Shown here in pieces: positions 13,283 to 25,271 of a DNA stretch of 64,000 bases. The stretch comes from Capillidium heterosporum. Taxonomy: Eukaryota; Entomophthoromycota; Entomophthoromycetes; Entomophthorales; Capillidiaceae. Location of the stretch: positions 186,001-250,000 of the forward strand of contig WBMQ01000007.1 of assembly GCA_016630905.1 (NCBI GenBank). The letters run 5' to 3'. The notes under the pieces are model-generated. The model saw only the letters and a program-made list of their open reading frames with translations. It made no database searches and was not told where the DNA came from. Numbering within the stretch: the first letter of the stretch is position 1; the number at the start of each line of letters is the position of its first letter. Both the position numbers and the translations under genes were made by a program.

Positions 13283-13855
13283 GTTCTTGGATCTCTAATG
13301 GAGTATAATAAAGAGCTTTTTTACATATTCAAAGATGTTAGTTGACACAATAAGCGTGATATTTGCATTTTATATTAACCTAGTGGACCCAAATTAGACT
13401 TATAGGATAGGAAACTTATTAAAGGTGTAGTTTTATATACTATTTTAACGGCATTAATATTTATTTATAAAAATTTGCAATCTAGTTTACTAAATAATAG
13501 TATCGTATATATAGTATTGGAAAGTATATATTACTTTTACTGATTCAACAGTTATTTCAATCTAATGCCGCTCTGATCCAATAAAACCAGCTTTCTAAGC
13601 CTAGACAAGGCACACTGGTCATTTCGTACACCAGACAGCATCAACAATACTATGAATTAAAACTATATCAGTTTTGATACACTGCCAATATTCAAGTCTA
13701 GAATCCTAGTAATCTAATCTAATCTCAGAATATACCAATCCCTGAATCTATCCAAAAATAGACTAGGCTTGACGTAACCTGATACAAACTTCAACCAAAG
13801 CCTTCAAAAATCAGGAGCAAAACTTTTCATTTTACCTTTCAAGCCTACCCAACAA
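13283..13855. other. Intergenic
   Basis: 573-nt spacer upstream of HIS3. No gene recognised. A bipartite TGACTC-type Gcn4 site was not evident by eye. Confidence 0.5.
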
Positions 13856-14591
13856 ATGCAAGAGAGACACACAGCAACTATTTCAAGAAAAACCAACGAG
13901 ACCGACATAGATATTGAGTTGAGGATAAATGTACCTTATGTAGAGGAAACTTTACACGACATCAACACCGGAATCGGGTTTTTGGACCATGTAAATCCTA
14001 ATATTAGTACCCAAAATACTAACTTTAAACAGATGTACCACGCTTTAGCTAAACACGCTAGATGGAATTTAAAACTACAGTGCAAAGGAGATTTGGAGAT
14101 TGATGACCACCACACGGCTGAAGATACCGCCATAGCTTTAGGTTTAGCATTCAAGAAGGCATTGGGGGAGCCTAAAGGTATAACGCGATTCGGTCATGCC
14201 TATGCTCCATTAGATGAGGTACCTAGTGCAATCCATTACCTGTTATCTTATATAGTTATTTTTATTAGGCACTTTCGAGAGCTGTAGTCGATATATCAGG
14301 AAGACCATTTGCTGATATCAACTTAAACTTGAAAAGGGAAAAAATAGGTGAACTTTCATGTGAGATGATACCACATGTTTTAGCTTCATTCGCAACTGCC
14401 GCTTACATAACGTTACATGTAGATGTGATTAAGGGCACCAACGATCATCACAAGTAAGTTATTATTTTGATTTTACTCAAGTTGCAATGAATAGAGCCGA
14501 GTCAGCTTTCAAAGCTTTGGCCATCGCTATCCGCAAAGCAACAGAGTCCACTGGGTCGAACGAGGTCCCAAGTACTAAAGGAGTGTTGTAA
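13856..14591 (+). CDS. HIS3: Imidazoleglycerol-phosphate dehydratase
   Basis: Catalyses the Mn-dependent dehydration of imidazole glycerol phosphate to imidazole acetol phosphate, step 6 or 7 of histidine synthesis. Exons 13856-13990, 14033-14218, 14269-14453 and 14495-14591 join in phase to 200 residues, the normal length of the monofunctional enzyme. The metal-binding motifs are intact: [30 protein letters not shown], and [16 protein letters not shown]. Start chosen at the ATG before [17 protein letters not shown], matching family starts. The gene is convergent with the mannosidase (207-nt gap). No defect. Confidence 0.97.
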
Positions 14592-14798
14592 TAAGTTTGG
14601 GTGGTGTAATTTAAAGTAATATGGCCATTTTTTAAAGCTTTCTACATAAAATAGCTTACTATTACAAACTTTATATATTAAACTTTTATCAACTATCTAT
14701 ACCTCAATTATATAAATGGTGAACTCAAAATTTATTGAAAAAAAGTGGTTTAGCTAAGTATACAAAAACAGCACTACTTTATACTCCTCACGAACTAA

Positions 14799-17017
14799 TT
14801 ATTTGATGATCTTGATGGGATGGGCCTCGGTAGTAAATACGAACTTGTTGAGATCGATGACATCCGGTGGGGAAAACAGTAGATAAAAGTACTTCAATGT
14901 CTCAGCGAGGAAGAAGCTAAAAATTATAAATAAATTAAAGTTCAATGCAAACACTACCTCTCCATACTATCGCTGTGTTTCGATTCTGATTTATCGACAT
15001 CTTTAACTTCAGCATACCCATTCTCAACCTTGCAATGCTTCTCGATCGCCTAGAAAAATTTAGCAAGTGACAGTACAACGAACCTACCTGGAAGAGATCC
15101 CATCCCCACTCTTGGTAGATGGGGTTACCAGTTAGGCGAAAGGCGTAAAATATAGATTCAATGGTCTCTGGTCTTAGCAAATACCTAGAGTCGACAATGT
15201 CGAGTGTACTATTGCTACGAGATTTATGGTGCGCTTTGAACTGGTTGGCATCAATTAAAGGTTCGTACTCCCAACGGTTAACCTGAGCTTCAAACTCCTT
15301 TTCATTGGGGTACCAGCTTATTATCTCAGGGGACAGCTTCGTCTTAGTCATCTGGTAGAACTGGTAGCAGGTGTAGGTGAGATCCAATCCGACGACGATG
15401 TCGTGCTGTCGGTTTAAGGTGGCCCCACCTAGCATCAACATCCCGGGGACGAAACATGCCTAACAAGTTAGTTTACAGTATGTAAAATATGCTACTAGAT
15501 GGTCCATCTTGAATTGAAATCTATCGCTGCTGATGTTTCCTAATAGCACAAGGTTATCTCTTTCCGCATCCAGCTTACTAATTAGGTATTGGTGCAAACT
15601 GTCGATCGACTTTTCATCTACATGAAATGTTATTAAAGAATATATACTTAATCTTTACACATTCGCCTATATTGATCTTCAACTTTGCTAGTCTGGATAT
15701 ATCTCTTTAATAGATACTATATTTACATTTAAAGCGTAAGTGAAAGCTCTTTCAGTATAAAACAGTGCTACCTCGTAAAAACTATCAGCCATGGCACCAA
15801 ACGAAACGTCAACTAAAGAGAATTAGTATCAATGATAAACTATTCTCGGCTATAAGTTATAGGACTAGTACTTACAATCAGTGCCTTCACCGCTACTTTT
15901 ACTAGTACTTATGGGGTAAAATCCCGGGATATTCAAGTGCATCAGGTCCATTATGTCAATGACTTTTTGAGCCTATATCAAGGATTTAATAAATTTAAGT
16001 AGATAGATATAGATATACCTTCTCTGCATATACCGCATTGCCAGTAATCTGCGATAGCCTTGTGAATTCCAATTGGAACGATCCAAGTTCTGCCAACAAT
16101 GTAGTTCCATCTCTGTCTATCTTATTACTATTTACATTTAATACAAATAATCAACACTATGATATAGCTTACCGTTTAAAATCTACGATGTTGGATGGGA
16201 TACCACTTTTGGTGTCGAAAGCTAATAGCAATTTATCAGCCAGAACCTTTGCCTTTTCAATAAGTATTTCGTCACCATTTAAGTCGTAGGCTGAAATGAG
16301 ACCGCCCAAGTATCTAATCGTAGTTTCAAAGAAGTTGACATATTCCTAAGTACCGTTTAGAAGATATAGAGGGCAAAAAGTACCCCTTTAGTAAAGTCGA
16401 TACTTTCGACAAACTCTAGAGCTTCCGTGTACTCCTCCTTCATACCTAAAATCAAAAGGGTATCCAAAGAATCAACTAAAGTAATACCCCAGCTATAAAT
16501 GCGTTAGCATAGAATAAATAAAATCACCTACTTTTGCCAGCTATTGAAGGATTAGTTTATCATATTGAAAATACATTTACCTATCATAGGATTCTTTAGT
16601 TAGGGGTAACAAGTTGTCGTGACCCCAAGCGTACTCTTTATAGTTTCTCCAAGCGTATTTAAACGCATTCTTCACTTGAGCTACTCTCTCCTTATTAAGC
16701 TTAGCGTTTTCCTCTAAAGTTGAAGGCGGATTAAAAAAGAATTGAGAGTCGTACTCGGTTTGGTGGTGGTAGGTGTCATTGCGACTAAACTTTTTACTGA
16801 GGCTAGCTAGCTTTTTGGCTTTGACTTTCTTTGCTTTTATCGGCTTAGTAGCTCCACTATTGAACTTGCCTGAGTCATTAAATGTGTTGCTAACAATACC
16901 ATTAAATTTGGAATAATCGAAATCTCTATGGCCCCAAATGAGGTACAGCAAAAAAATACATATTGCTAAAGTGGTAGCTCGCCAGTTGATAAATCGTTTA
17001 AAGTTGGGGATAGGCAT
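14799..17017 (-). CDS. MNS1: ER class I alpha-1,2-mannosidase (GH47)
   Basis: Trims mannose from Man9GlcNAc2 on glycoproteins in the ER. Twelve exons (minus, listed 5' to 3'): 16581-17017, 16532-16540, 16384-16492, 16173-16345, 16019-16112, 15876-15972, 15772-15812, 15659-15716, 15496-15617, 15088-15459, 14958-15049, 14799-14916; all phases agree, 573 residues. It is a type II membrane protein: anchor at about residues 14-29 ([14 protein letters not shown]), then a basic stem. GH47 signatures in order: [84 protein letters not shown] (divergent), [35 protein letters not shown] and TEAHP (calcium-binding Thr). It shares a 305-nt divergent promoter region with the PIG-Y-like gene. Exceptionally intron-dense for this window. 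Confidence 0.95.
16532..16540 (-). other. 9-nt microexon inside the GH47 gene
   Basis: On the minus strand CTGGCAAAA is flanked by an upstream intron (16541-16580, GTAAAT...CAATAG with branch-like ACTAAT) and a downstream intron (16493-16531, GTAGGT...TTATAG with branch-like CTAAC). Included, the protein reads [18 protein letters not shown]; skipped, it reads [15 protein letters not shown], also in frame. The included form matches the spacing of the family between the PLTK-type motif and TLVDSLDT. Confidence 0.7.
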
Positions 17018-17322
17018 CTTGACAACTTTTGAAGTGTCGATAAACGCAAGATAAGTCTCGTAGCTACGCTATGTCGTCCAACTTTTCTCTTTAAATAGCT
17101 GTCTAGAAGGATTTTCCACTATCAAGGGATGTATATATAGAAATAAACTATTTATAAAGAATTCTCATTGCTGCTACTCCTTGTATTTATAGCAAAATAG
17201 GAAGGTTCATGTGAACCAGCTTTTTAGGCTGCTTGGCTAATTGGTGTCAAGCCTACAAAACACATAATTCACTTCTATGCGTTTACCTCTTTTCCCTAAA
17301 TTTTAGCAATTGAAACGTAATA
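17018..17322. promoter_or_regulatory. Divergent promoter region, MNS1 / PIG-Y-like
   Basis: 305 nt separate two start codons pointing away from each other; both genes act in ER glycan or GPI assembly, so shared regulation is possible. No TATA or named site is clear. Confidence 0.45.
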
Positions 17323-17562
17323 ATGGTAAAGTTGAGCCTCACCAAAGTTTATGGAAGTTTCCTATTGCTATTGACCAGTTTATTCCTGTTTGCGACAGTA
17401 TACAGCCTTTTTATAAGTAAACTATATAAACCCACCAACTTTATCCTTCAATTTATCTCTAGTGACTACCACTACTCTTTGTTGATACCCCTTTGCCTAC
17501 CACTGGGGCTATTTTTCATTTTCTTCAACTGGCTCGGTATGAAGCTATTCAGACATAACTGA
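17323..17562 (+). CDS. PIG-Y/Eri1-like subunit of GPI-GlcNAc transferase
   Basis: Small ER membrane subunit of the complex that starts GPI-anchor synthesis by adding GlcNAc to phosphatidylinositol. 79 residues, no intron. Two membrane helices: about 10-32 (GSFLLLLTSLFLFATVYSLF) and about 52-71 (YSLLIPLCLPLGLFFIFF). The C-terminus NWLGMKLFRHN matches the nearly invariant (W/G)xKLFRHN ending of PIG-Y proteins, which is the main evidence. It ends at AAC-TGA-T; because the family stops exactly here, this UGA is a genuine terminator, a useful control for the frameshift question elsewhere in the window. Confidence 0.88.
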   Translation: MVKLSLTKVYGSFLLLLTSLFLFATVYSLFISKLYKPTNFILQFISSDYHYSLLIPLCLPLGLFFIFFNWLGMKLFRHN

Positions 17563-18687
17563 TCGTAAAAGGAAACAGCGCTACCTTGATTTTTTAGGTT
17601 CTTAGAGGTGTAAGTGGACTTGCATAAACGCTCCACCTCTTCAAATAAAAGTATGTGCTTGCCTATTAATAGGTTTTGGAAGTTGTCTATTCTATTAATA
17701 GCTATATTTTCGAAATTTGTATAATTGGAAAGAAATATTTATATAGTACATATCAATAAATAGTTTATTCTTGTGTCAGTTACTTTATATATCTAGTTGC
17801 GATATGTAGATCAATTTAGAGATATATCTTGCATATAACAGTTTAGTGGAGGTATTAGAGGTGATATACCCTTAACCTCACTATTGTAAACTCAAATAAC
17901 ATTTAAAGTGAATTTAGAGTTTATATAAATGGACCTGTATTGATGTGGGTAAAGGCGGTTAAAGATTGCTTATTGTGTAGTGTTGGCGAAAGTGTAAAGC
18001 GGTTGCATAAAAATTTTGATACGCCATAAGTAGTATAAAAAGTTGGTAGGACTGTTATTTTGAGTACTTGACGGTTGACATTCGCGTCACTATTAGTTGC
18101 TAATCTTCCCCTTTCAATATCATCCAATAGACTTTCCTTTTAGATTCCATTATATTTTAGGCTATTACTTGAAATATATGTGTATCCTGAAATCAATCAA
18201 ATGTGTGCTTTTTGCTAATAAATAGCGATATTATAATTCAGAGATATATAGAAAATGTATGGTTTTTAGATTATAGTGGATATCTATTGACAGCTGCATC
18301 GCTTTTAAGAAAGTTTCTGGTTTTAATTTGGATGAGTAGTTGGTGTAGCATGACCAATAGTTTAAAAGTTCAAAATTGTACGTATTGTAATTATTACTTT
18401 TCAATAACTGCATGTATTTCTAGGTGGCATAATTATATATTATCATTGCTTTCCTACAAAAGCCATATAAGATCTATATAGACTTGTGATTTCAAAATAT
18501 TAGTGCAAACTTTAATACTAGCTTCATTCCAAATTGGAAAGTAAAATCAATCCGATCTTTTAATTATTTCCAACCCCAAGAAACTGGAAATTTAACTCAA
18601 ATTAGTTTAAGCAATATGATTGGATCAATTGCATGCTAGTAAAGCCAAAGGGATTTGTGTGATGTAATGTAAGTCAAAAATAAAGAA
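17563..18687. other. Intergenic, AT-rich
   Basis: Start of the accessory, gene-poor region. No supported gene; ORFs here are short and lack conserved features. Confidence 0.5.
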
Positions 18688-20108
18688 ATGCCAAAAATTC
18701 TTAGTAAATCGACGCCAAAGTCATTATTCAAGTTTGCACATATCAAAGAAGCTATCCAGCCTAATTCAAATAACTCAGCTCCTAAGCCTTTCAATAAAAT
18801 TTATCAAAGGGATCACCTTGGCTTTAGATAAGAAGATTCAACTTACTTTAACCTAATAAAACGATTTACTTTCGATTTGCCATACCTTCGATCTACAACG
18901 ATTTGTGAGATTTAAGCTTTGGAAACATAGCCTTGATAAATTCAGCCAGTACGTTAGATATTTGAAAAAGAAGACCGGTTTAACAATAGGTTTTCGCCAA
19001 GTCTTTGCCTGGATTTGGTTTTGTTTAGCGATGTAACCAAAAGTCAAGAATTCAATGCTGTTTAGAAATAGAATTAGATATTATCAGTAAATTAAAATCT
19101 TATAAGTTGGTGATTAAAGAAGTTTATTCCAATTTTCTTGCCCTGATTCCTTTACTTTGCCGCTGAAAGGGATTTGTATTGAATTCTTGGAATTTTAGTA
19201 TAAATTGAGAATGGCTTAATAGTCACAATATATATAACTTGACATGTTTATATCCCAATATACAAACGATTAATAGAGGTACTTTTCAAATCCTTCAAAA
19301 GAATTTTATCAATTAGAAAATGTTTAAACTGATTAGTTCATCTATGGAAGAACAGCTCTTTGATGATACGATGCTTGAACTAAGATGCTTAGGCATTGAA
19401 GTAGAAAAGATGATTTCTAAATTGTAGTGTCTGTTGGAAGGAAGTGATCAAAGCTCAAACATCTGCTTTTATCTCTTTATAACGTAGGCCAATTTAATAT
19501 AAATTTGCCTTGCTTTGGCAACCTAATCCAGCTATTAACTTTCAAATATAACTACGATCTTGAGTTGAAACTGAGTTGCACTATCGACAATATAAACCAT
19601 ATTATAGCTAGATAATCCTTCATAAAACCCAAGTATCCTCAACAAAACTATGAATTTATCTCAAAAATCTTTCTAGACGGCTATAATCTGTTTTCGATAT
19701 TCTAACTTTACTTAGATTCTTCTAAAATATCGATAAAATGTCCGTTTTAGTGAAGTTACAAGTGCTTAAAATTAATGTATATCGTGATGCCGAAAAGACT
19801 TTTTGAAGCGCTTGCTCGGACTGACTCCAAATCCTAAGGTCTTTGATGTCACTAACTACTTCTTTGACTCAGAACTGTTTACTTTCAAACTTAGGTTGAA
19901 GCTAAAGCAGTTGACCTTTAAAGGCTTTGAAAAGGCGGATCTTTTGCTTATCAACTTTTATCCAAGTTATCTAAACTGCAAGTCCTCAATATTCCATTTA
20001 GCTCATCTTATCAAGGATGTAGATGTAGTCCTTGGAGGAGTAAAGGTTAGGTTCATAGTATTCAAAAGAGTAAAAGGAGATAAACTTCCACTCTTTAGAA
20101 AGCTATAA
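18688..20108 (+). pseudogene. Eroded coding remnants of unknown gene(s)
   Basis: Several protein-like segments occur in order on the plus strand but in different frames, separated by stops: MPKILSKSTPKSLFKFAHIK from ATG 18688; a segment around 18850-19040 with DLQRFVRFKLWKHSLDKF and LKKKTGLTIGFRQVFAW; MEEQLFDDTMLELRCLGIEV near 19345; LIQLLTFKYNYDLELKLSC near 19530; MSVLVKLQVLKINVYRDAEK at 19739; and an open run 19803-20108 (LKRLLGLTPNPKVFDVTNYF...). Spacing and Leu-rich pattern vaguely recall F-box/LRR proteins, but no domain is recognised. It may be one decayed multi-exon gene or several. Unrecognised spliced exons remain possible. Confidence 0.35.
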
Positions 20109-21235
20109 GGCAGATTTTCAGTATCCAGGTGTGTATTTCCTAAACAAATTGCTTTTGTAACCATTATATTCCTTAGTTAAGTTTAAAGACTGATTTATAA
20201 ATAGCACATCATCTTTATATAGGCTTGAGTATGCTCACATTACTTGTGAAGGATATATATATTGTGAAACAAAATATTTTTACTGGGATAACCAACAGTA
20301 ATAAAACGTAGCATTTTCAATTTAAACATATGTATATTAGTATATATAGTAAAGCTTAGTATAGTATTTTATTTTATAATTTTGAGTATCTATAACATGC
20401 TGGAAAAAGTACGATGTATAAAAAATTTGGTTCAATATACAAGTAGATTAGAGTAGAATTTACAAATATTCTTTAGTTAGCAGCTCTGATTTGAAACCCT
20501 TTTTTATTATTGTACTGCTGGACTTTCACTATCCTAATTGATTTACGCACCTATTCAGTTGGTAATATACTATCTTAGTTATAGCTACAGAAATTCTTGT
20601 AATTCAATTGTCTGTTGGTCTACTATCGGATGATGCATAATAATTTATGTACTTTTTTATATGCTTTGTTGCCCATTGTTGAAGTAGATAAGAAACTATA
20701 ATGATAGTTTTCTTGTATTTTCAATTTTTGATAGCGTCATCTATTATTTTCTCATTGAATACATTTTTACGTCAGATTGGAACTATGTCAATTGATTGGA
20801 TTATTTCAAGTTGGAAATAGTAAACCGTTAAATTTCCCTAAAGTTCTCGGGTATTTTAACTACCCTTTTTTAGAAAGGGGGCAACCATCTACAAACATAG
20901 TCAGATTATACGTTGCTAAACTAAACAAGCCAATGCCTTCCTAAAGAGATTCATTTCACTAATGAAATGGCCCAAAACTTTGCCAGGTTAACCTGCAGCC
21001 AAAATACTAACCAAGCTTGGTTACGGTTTTGATTTTAGTCCTTATGAAGAAAGTCGTGTTCGCATCTTTATTAACATTGCAACAACCGTTACTTGACAAA
21101 GCATTAGTCCGAACTAAAATATTGCCAACTAGATCCAAAAATAGTTAGCTTTGGTTGAAATACAACAGTTACTAGGACAACTGTTAAGGTTAACCCGAAA
21201 GCGAATGCAAAGTAAATTGAGGACCTTGGAGCTAA
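20109..21235. other. Intergenic with upstream element of the His-rich family
   Basis: No gene. At 21011-21020 lies the palindrome CCAAGCTTGG, which recurs at 24461-24470 and as AAGCTTGG at 33708-33715 (reverse strand), in each case upstream of a His/Lys-rich family member. Confidence 0.5.
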
Positions 21236-21261
21236 ATCTTTGAACAACAGGGTATAAATAC
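21236..21261 (+). promoter_or_regulatory. Core promoter box of His-rich family (copy 1)
   Basis: TTTGAACAAC..GGTATAAATAC; the GGTATAAATAC TATA core sits 68 nt upstream of the ATG and recurs before the other three family members. Confidence 0.65.
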
Positions 21262-21318
21262 GGCGGGATGCACTAAGAAGCTGTCATAAACTATACTTAG
21301 AGTTAATAAATCATAATA

Positions 21319-22088
21319 ATGCATTTCAAATCCACCATCATCTCATTGATTGTCCATCAGTGCCATCTTAGCCACTCCAGTACCCGAGGAGGTTGAGTTA
21401 ACCAACTTACTGAGCAATCTGCCAGTTATCGGAAATTCTCAGGCCAAGCAAGTAGCCGAAACTGCTCCTCAACTCCCTAAAGAGGAGGTAGTATCCGCCC
21501 CAGTCACCCAGCAACCTGTAGCTCCAGCTGCTGCTGCCAACCAAGTGAACCAGGAGCTTGCCTCAATTGCCGCTGATAAGAAGGATGATAAGAAAGATGA
21601 CAAGAAGGATGATAAAGATAACAAAGGCAAGGATGACAAAAAGAAGGGTAAAAAGTATGGTGGTCATAAGTACAAGAAGCACGATAGATACGGCGACGAG
21701 CACGAGCATGGCTACCGCCGATATAGTAGAGACCACGATGACTACGATGGCCACCGTCATGAAGAGATTACGAAAACCATGACCACCACCATGGCTACAA
21801 GAGACATAGCAAGGACCACGATGATTACCGTGGCCACCATCATGAGGAAAAATACGATCATGACCACGATCACCACCACGGTTACAAGCAACATGGCGAG
21901 AACCATGGCAGATACAATGATGACCATCATCACGGCTATGACAAACATGGGAGGACCACGACAAATATGACCACCACCGTGACCACAAATATGACCATGA
22001 CCATGATCACCATCGCAGTTATGAGCGTCATGGTAAGGATCACAGCAAGCACAATGACTACCACCACAATGAGCATAGATACTACTAG
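21319..22088 (+). pseudogene. His/Lys/Asp-rich secreted protein, frame-disrupted copy
   Basis: Starts MHFKSTIISLI like its relatives, but an extra T inside the signal-peptide codons (about 21351) throws the frame; the next frame gives ISAILATPVPEEVELTNLLS. A Gln/Pro/Ala stretch is followed by KKDDKKDDKKDDKDNKGKDD and a His-rich region (GHRHEE). Near 21766 the His-rich reading moves to another frame (DYENHDHHHGYKRHSKDHDD...), and near 21952 to a third (DHDKYDHHRDHKYDHDHDHH ... HNEHRYY, TAG 22086-22088). Three single-base changes are needed to restore about 256 residues. The His/Asp-rich repeats would suit metal binding, which is only a composition argument. Probably not functional. Confidence 0.65.
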
Positions 22089-22906
22089 ATTTATATAAAT
22101 TGTATAGATCCTATTGAGCATATTAATAAACACTATTCTTAACAACTTATTGAAAATTTAAATATAAAGTCCATTTTTACAAAATTTTCCAAGTATATTT
22201 GGATAAAAGTATAAATATATCTACAATTTTTTAATATTTTATTCAAAGCTTTTCTTTGAAATACCTAATAGCTTTACTAGATCGTCCATACCAACTCAAA
22301 CGGACGGCATTGGCATATCCGTTCAATTAAGAACCTCATGTGCACCAATAGATACTGTAACTTGGAGTTGAACCAATTTTACCAAATATTCAATTAGGAA
22401 ACGGAGTACTTTGATCGGTAGCTTTACCTCCGTCCGTCAGCTCTTCCTAATAAGGAACTAGGTGAAGGCTCTAAAATCTGAAAGCTGGCACTTGTAATAT
22501 AATTTTACTATATGCTTTCTAAAAGAATATATATATGCATATATATGTATATATTCCGGAATAGTTCATATATAAGTCTTATATTTAGTAAAGTTGCTGT
22601 AGCTAAGCCTTAAAACGCCTTACTATAACTAGAAAAATGACACCCGATAAATATTTAGAATAAAATTTAATGAAGAGTGGTATAGTACACTGATAGGCAA
22701 GTTGGTTTTCGTCACCTATTCAACTTCCAAACCCACATAAAAATTTACTGGTTGGGCCCTTGGACCTAGTTGAAATTTGACAGCTGTTATAACAATCATA
22801 AAAGATAGCCTAGTAGTAAATATAAACTGAAATGTGGGTCTCAAGTTAAAATAGCTCTAAATATTGGCTAAAAAGCGGCTCCTAATGCCAGAACTTTGTC
22901 TAACGA
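22089..22906. other. Intergenic with an AT palindrome
   Basis: Spacer upstream of the intact His-rich gene. About 22526-22556 holds a long alternating AT palindrome centred on TGCA. No gene. Confidence 0.5.
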
Positions 22907-22917
22907 GGTATAAATAC
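22907..22917 (+). promoter_or_regulatory. Core promoter box of His-rich family (copy 2)
   Basis: GGTATAAATAC, 68 nt upstream of ATG 22975, the same spacing as in copy 1. Confidence 0.7.
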
Positions 22918-22974
22918 AAGGAGATGCAACAAGAAAACATTATAAGTTGAACTTAGTCTTGTATCACCCCAGCC

Positions 22975-23499
22975 ATGCATTCCAAATCCACTTTCTTTGC
23001 GTTGATCGCCATAAGTGCCCTATTTGCCGTTCCAGTATACAGGGAGGAAGTACCAACCTCAACTGTCCAAAACTACGCAACCCAAACCAATACGGCCAAT
23101 CAGGTGGTTCAGGAAACCGCCAACTCTGGAATCAGTGACAATGTAAACCAGAAAGTTAACTCCAAGTCGGAAGTCAAGGAAGTCAAAGAAGCCAAAAAAT
23201 ATAACAAGAATCGTAGCCGCAAAGTCAAAAAGTATGGGAGAAAGAAAAGCACGTACGGGGATGACCACCACCACGACATATTCCACCACGGCCATTCAAA
23301 TCACGACATCGACTCTTTACATGGCCATCATGGCCACGATCATGACGATGACCACTATCACGGTAACTCAAGAAGTGGTAGTGATTCCAACCAGTACGAA
23401 ATTGAGGAACAGACCGATGAATCCACCAACGAATCCACCAACTATGAAAGTAAGGAATCTAAATGTGAAGGCACTAATGGGTGTAATTACTCCAAGTAA
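22975..23499 (+). CDS. Small secreted His/Lys-rich protein (intact family member)
   Basis: 174 residues, no intron, function unknown. Signal peptide about 1-19 (MHSKSTFFALIAISALFAVP). Then a Thr/Asn/Gln-rich stretch, a Lys-rich block (about 60-90: KEVKEAKKYNKNRSRKVKKY), a His/Asp-rich block (about 97-135: DDHHHDIFHHGHSN, HGHHGHDHDDDHYHGN), and a Ser/Asn/Glu-rich tail with two cysteines (CEGTNGC). The N-terminus and promoter are shared with copies at 21.3, 24.7 and 33 kb. It is the only copy here open from start to stop in one frame. Metal binding or wall association is a guess from composition. Confidence 0.75.
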   Translation: MHSKSTFFALIAISALFAVPVYREEVPTSTVQNYATQTNTANQVVQETANSGISDNVNQKVNSKSEVKEVKEAKKYNKNRSRKVKKYGRKKSTYGDDHHHDIFHHGHSNHDIDSLHGHHGHDHDDDHYHGNSRSGSDSNQYEIEEQTDESTNESTNYESKESKCEGTNGCNYSK

Positions 23500-24617
23500 C
23501 CGTTGTTGACAAGGTCTGGGTAAATATCATATAGCCATAACAATAAATGCATTCAACAAGGTAAAATCCCAAGTATATCTTTTGATTTATACAGAGTTTT
23601 AGTACATTTTTAGAAGCTAGACTACACTGAATATTAGAGTTATATTTAAGCTTCATTGGGTGATATAAATTTTGGAAAGTAACAGTACATCGTCTTTACT
23701 ACTAGGTACAGTCTTTAAAGTGTAATAGTGCATTAAATCCACGTCCACCCGTAAGAATAAAACAAACTCTTGAGTATTGGCCATTGGGTAAGATGGCACG
23801 AAACAAACTAGTATATTTTACACTGAGACCTACATCTGAGTAACAAAATTACATATCGGTAAAAATGCGTAAGCTACCGCATCCAGAAAAAGATCAATAC
23901 ATTACAAATACTATAAGATATTCTATAAAAATTTAAATCATTAGAGATATCTAGGTGATGTACTGTACATAAAAATCTTACTGTTATATTTATATAACTT
24001 TAGTATAGTTTCAACTGAATAACAAGTAAAAAAGTGAAATTTTATTCAAAATAGGTAAGGTCTTTACCTAAATTTTTCGATTTATTTATAAAAATGTATA
24101 TTCAGGTGTTTTTTACTGAAAAGCGTTGTTTCGGATAGAAGTTTTACAATTATATGCATTATCTATAGTATTATTACCACCTATTGAAAAGGAATGTGGT
24201 TGATAAACTAAAAGTATAGTTGGATTCGAAGTTGCTAATCCAAATAAACCAATATTTACCTAAAGGGCTAATTCTATAAGGATCAATAAAACAAAATATA
24301 CTTAGAATATCTTACAACTGATTGAAAACTGTCTTAACTTGGTAATTAGTCAATTAGTACTAACAAAAAAATGGTGCTACCACCTCTATCTTTATACTAG
24401 TCATTATTCCTTAACCAAACTTTCAATGAAGTTATAAAGCCCAAACGGACAAGGTAATAACCAAGCTTGGAACCCACATAAATGCACACTAATTAGGCTC
24501 AAAGTTCGTTGAAATATGAAAAAAATAAGAGATTTTGCAGTATTTCTTTAATATAATAGTGAAGTTTTTACTTTAATATGTGTATAAAGACTGAGTAACG
24601 GATCCTATAGGCAAGGC
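23500..24617. other. Intergenic
   Basis: No gene. Contains the upstream CCAAGCTTGG palindrome at 24461-24470, followed by ACCCACATAAA as at other family members. Confidence 0.5.
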
Positions 24618-24640
24618 TTTGAACAAAAAGGTATAAATAC
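24618..24640 (+). promoter_or_regulatory. Core promoter box of His-rich family (copy 3)
   Basis: CTTTGAACAAAAAGGTATAAATAC-like sequence; nearly identical to the box at 21236-21261 although the gene it served is dead. Confidence 0.65.
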
Positions 24641-24683
24641 ATATATATGTGATATGAAAACGATGTAAAAAATAATCTCAACT

Positions 24684-25176
24684 ATACACTTCAAATCCAC
24701 CATAACTATATTATCATAAATTCCATCCTAGTCATTCCAGTACCAGAAGCCATTACCACTCAAGTTGATTTGACCAATCAGGACCTTATCGTAACCAAAG
24801 TCGCTATCGATGGATATAAAAAGGAATATTACAGGCATGCTAACTATATCGAAAGCATCACCAAAGGCACGAGAGATATAGTACATATCCCAAAAAGTAT
24901 ATTTTCTACCATAATAGTAAGAAGCACGGTTATAAGGGTAATGAACGCCACTATAAATACAAGCGATATTGAATAAAAACTAAAATATATATTGAAAACT
25001 ACAAGAGCAAAAAGCATGGTAAACATGAGGGGCATCTCTGTGATCTTAAACATGGAAAGCATGGTAAAGATCACTCTAAAGATTATAAGAAGCACGGTAA
25101 AGAATATATCAAAGGAAGCGAACAAAAGCACGAAAGAGAAAATTCTAAGCGTCGCCGCGAAAAACCTAAATACTAG
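24684..25176 (+). pseudogene. His/Lys-rich secreted protein, dead copy
   Basis: The start codon has become ATA (ATA CAC TTC AAA TCC ACC aligns with ATG CAT TTC AAA TCC ACC). A frameshift follows in the signal peptide, then VIPVPEAITTQVDLTNQDLI aligns with the minus-strand copy at 33 kb. There is a stop after about 70 residues and a further coding relic in another frame, with KKHGKHEGHLCDLKHGK-like repeats, HSKDYKKHGKEYIKG and the exact family ending EKPKY-TAG. The 3' end CCTAAATACTAG is identical to that of the 33-kb copy. Confidence 0.75.
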
Positions 25177-25271
25177 TAGGTGAGCATATGGAGTATAAAT
25201 TAGAGCTAAATATGATACTAAATTAATTTTCCTTAATTATTAGCCTATTTTTGAATTTTTTAATGATATAA

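Noticed and set aside
21563-22145. Long antisense ORFs rich in Val, Ile and Met across the His-rich gene
   Set aside because: They are reverse-strand shadows of GAT/CAC/CAT-rich repeats.
22526-22556. Long AT palindrome as possible replication origin or cruciform
   Set aside because: Simple alternating AT is common here and there is no origin consensus or repeat family.
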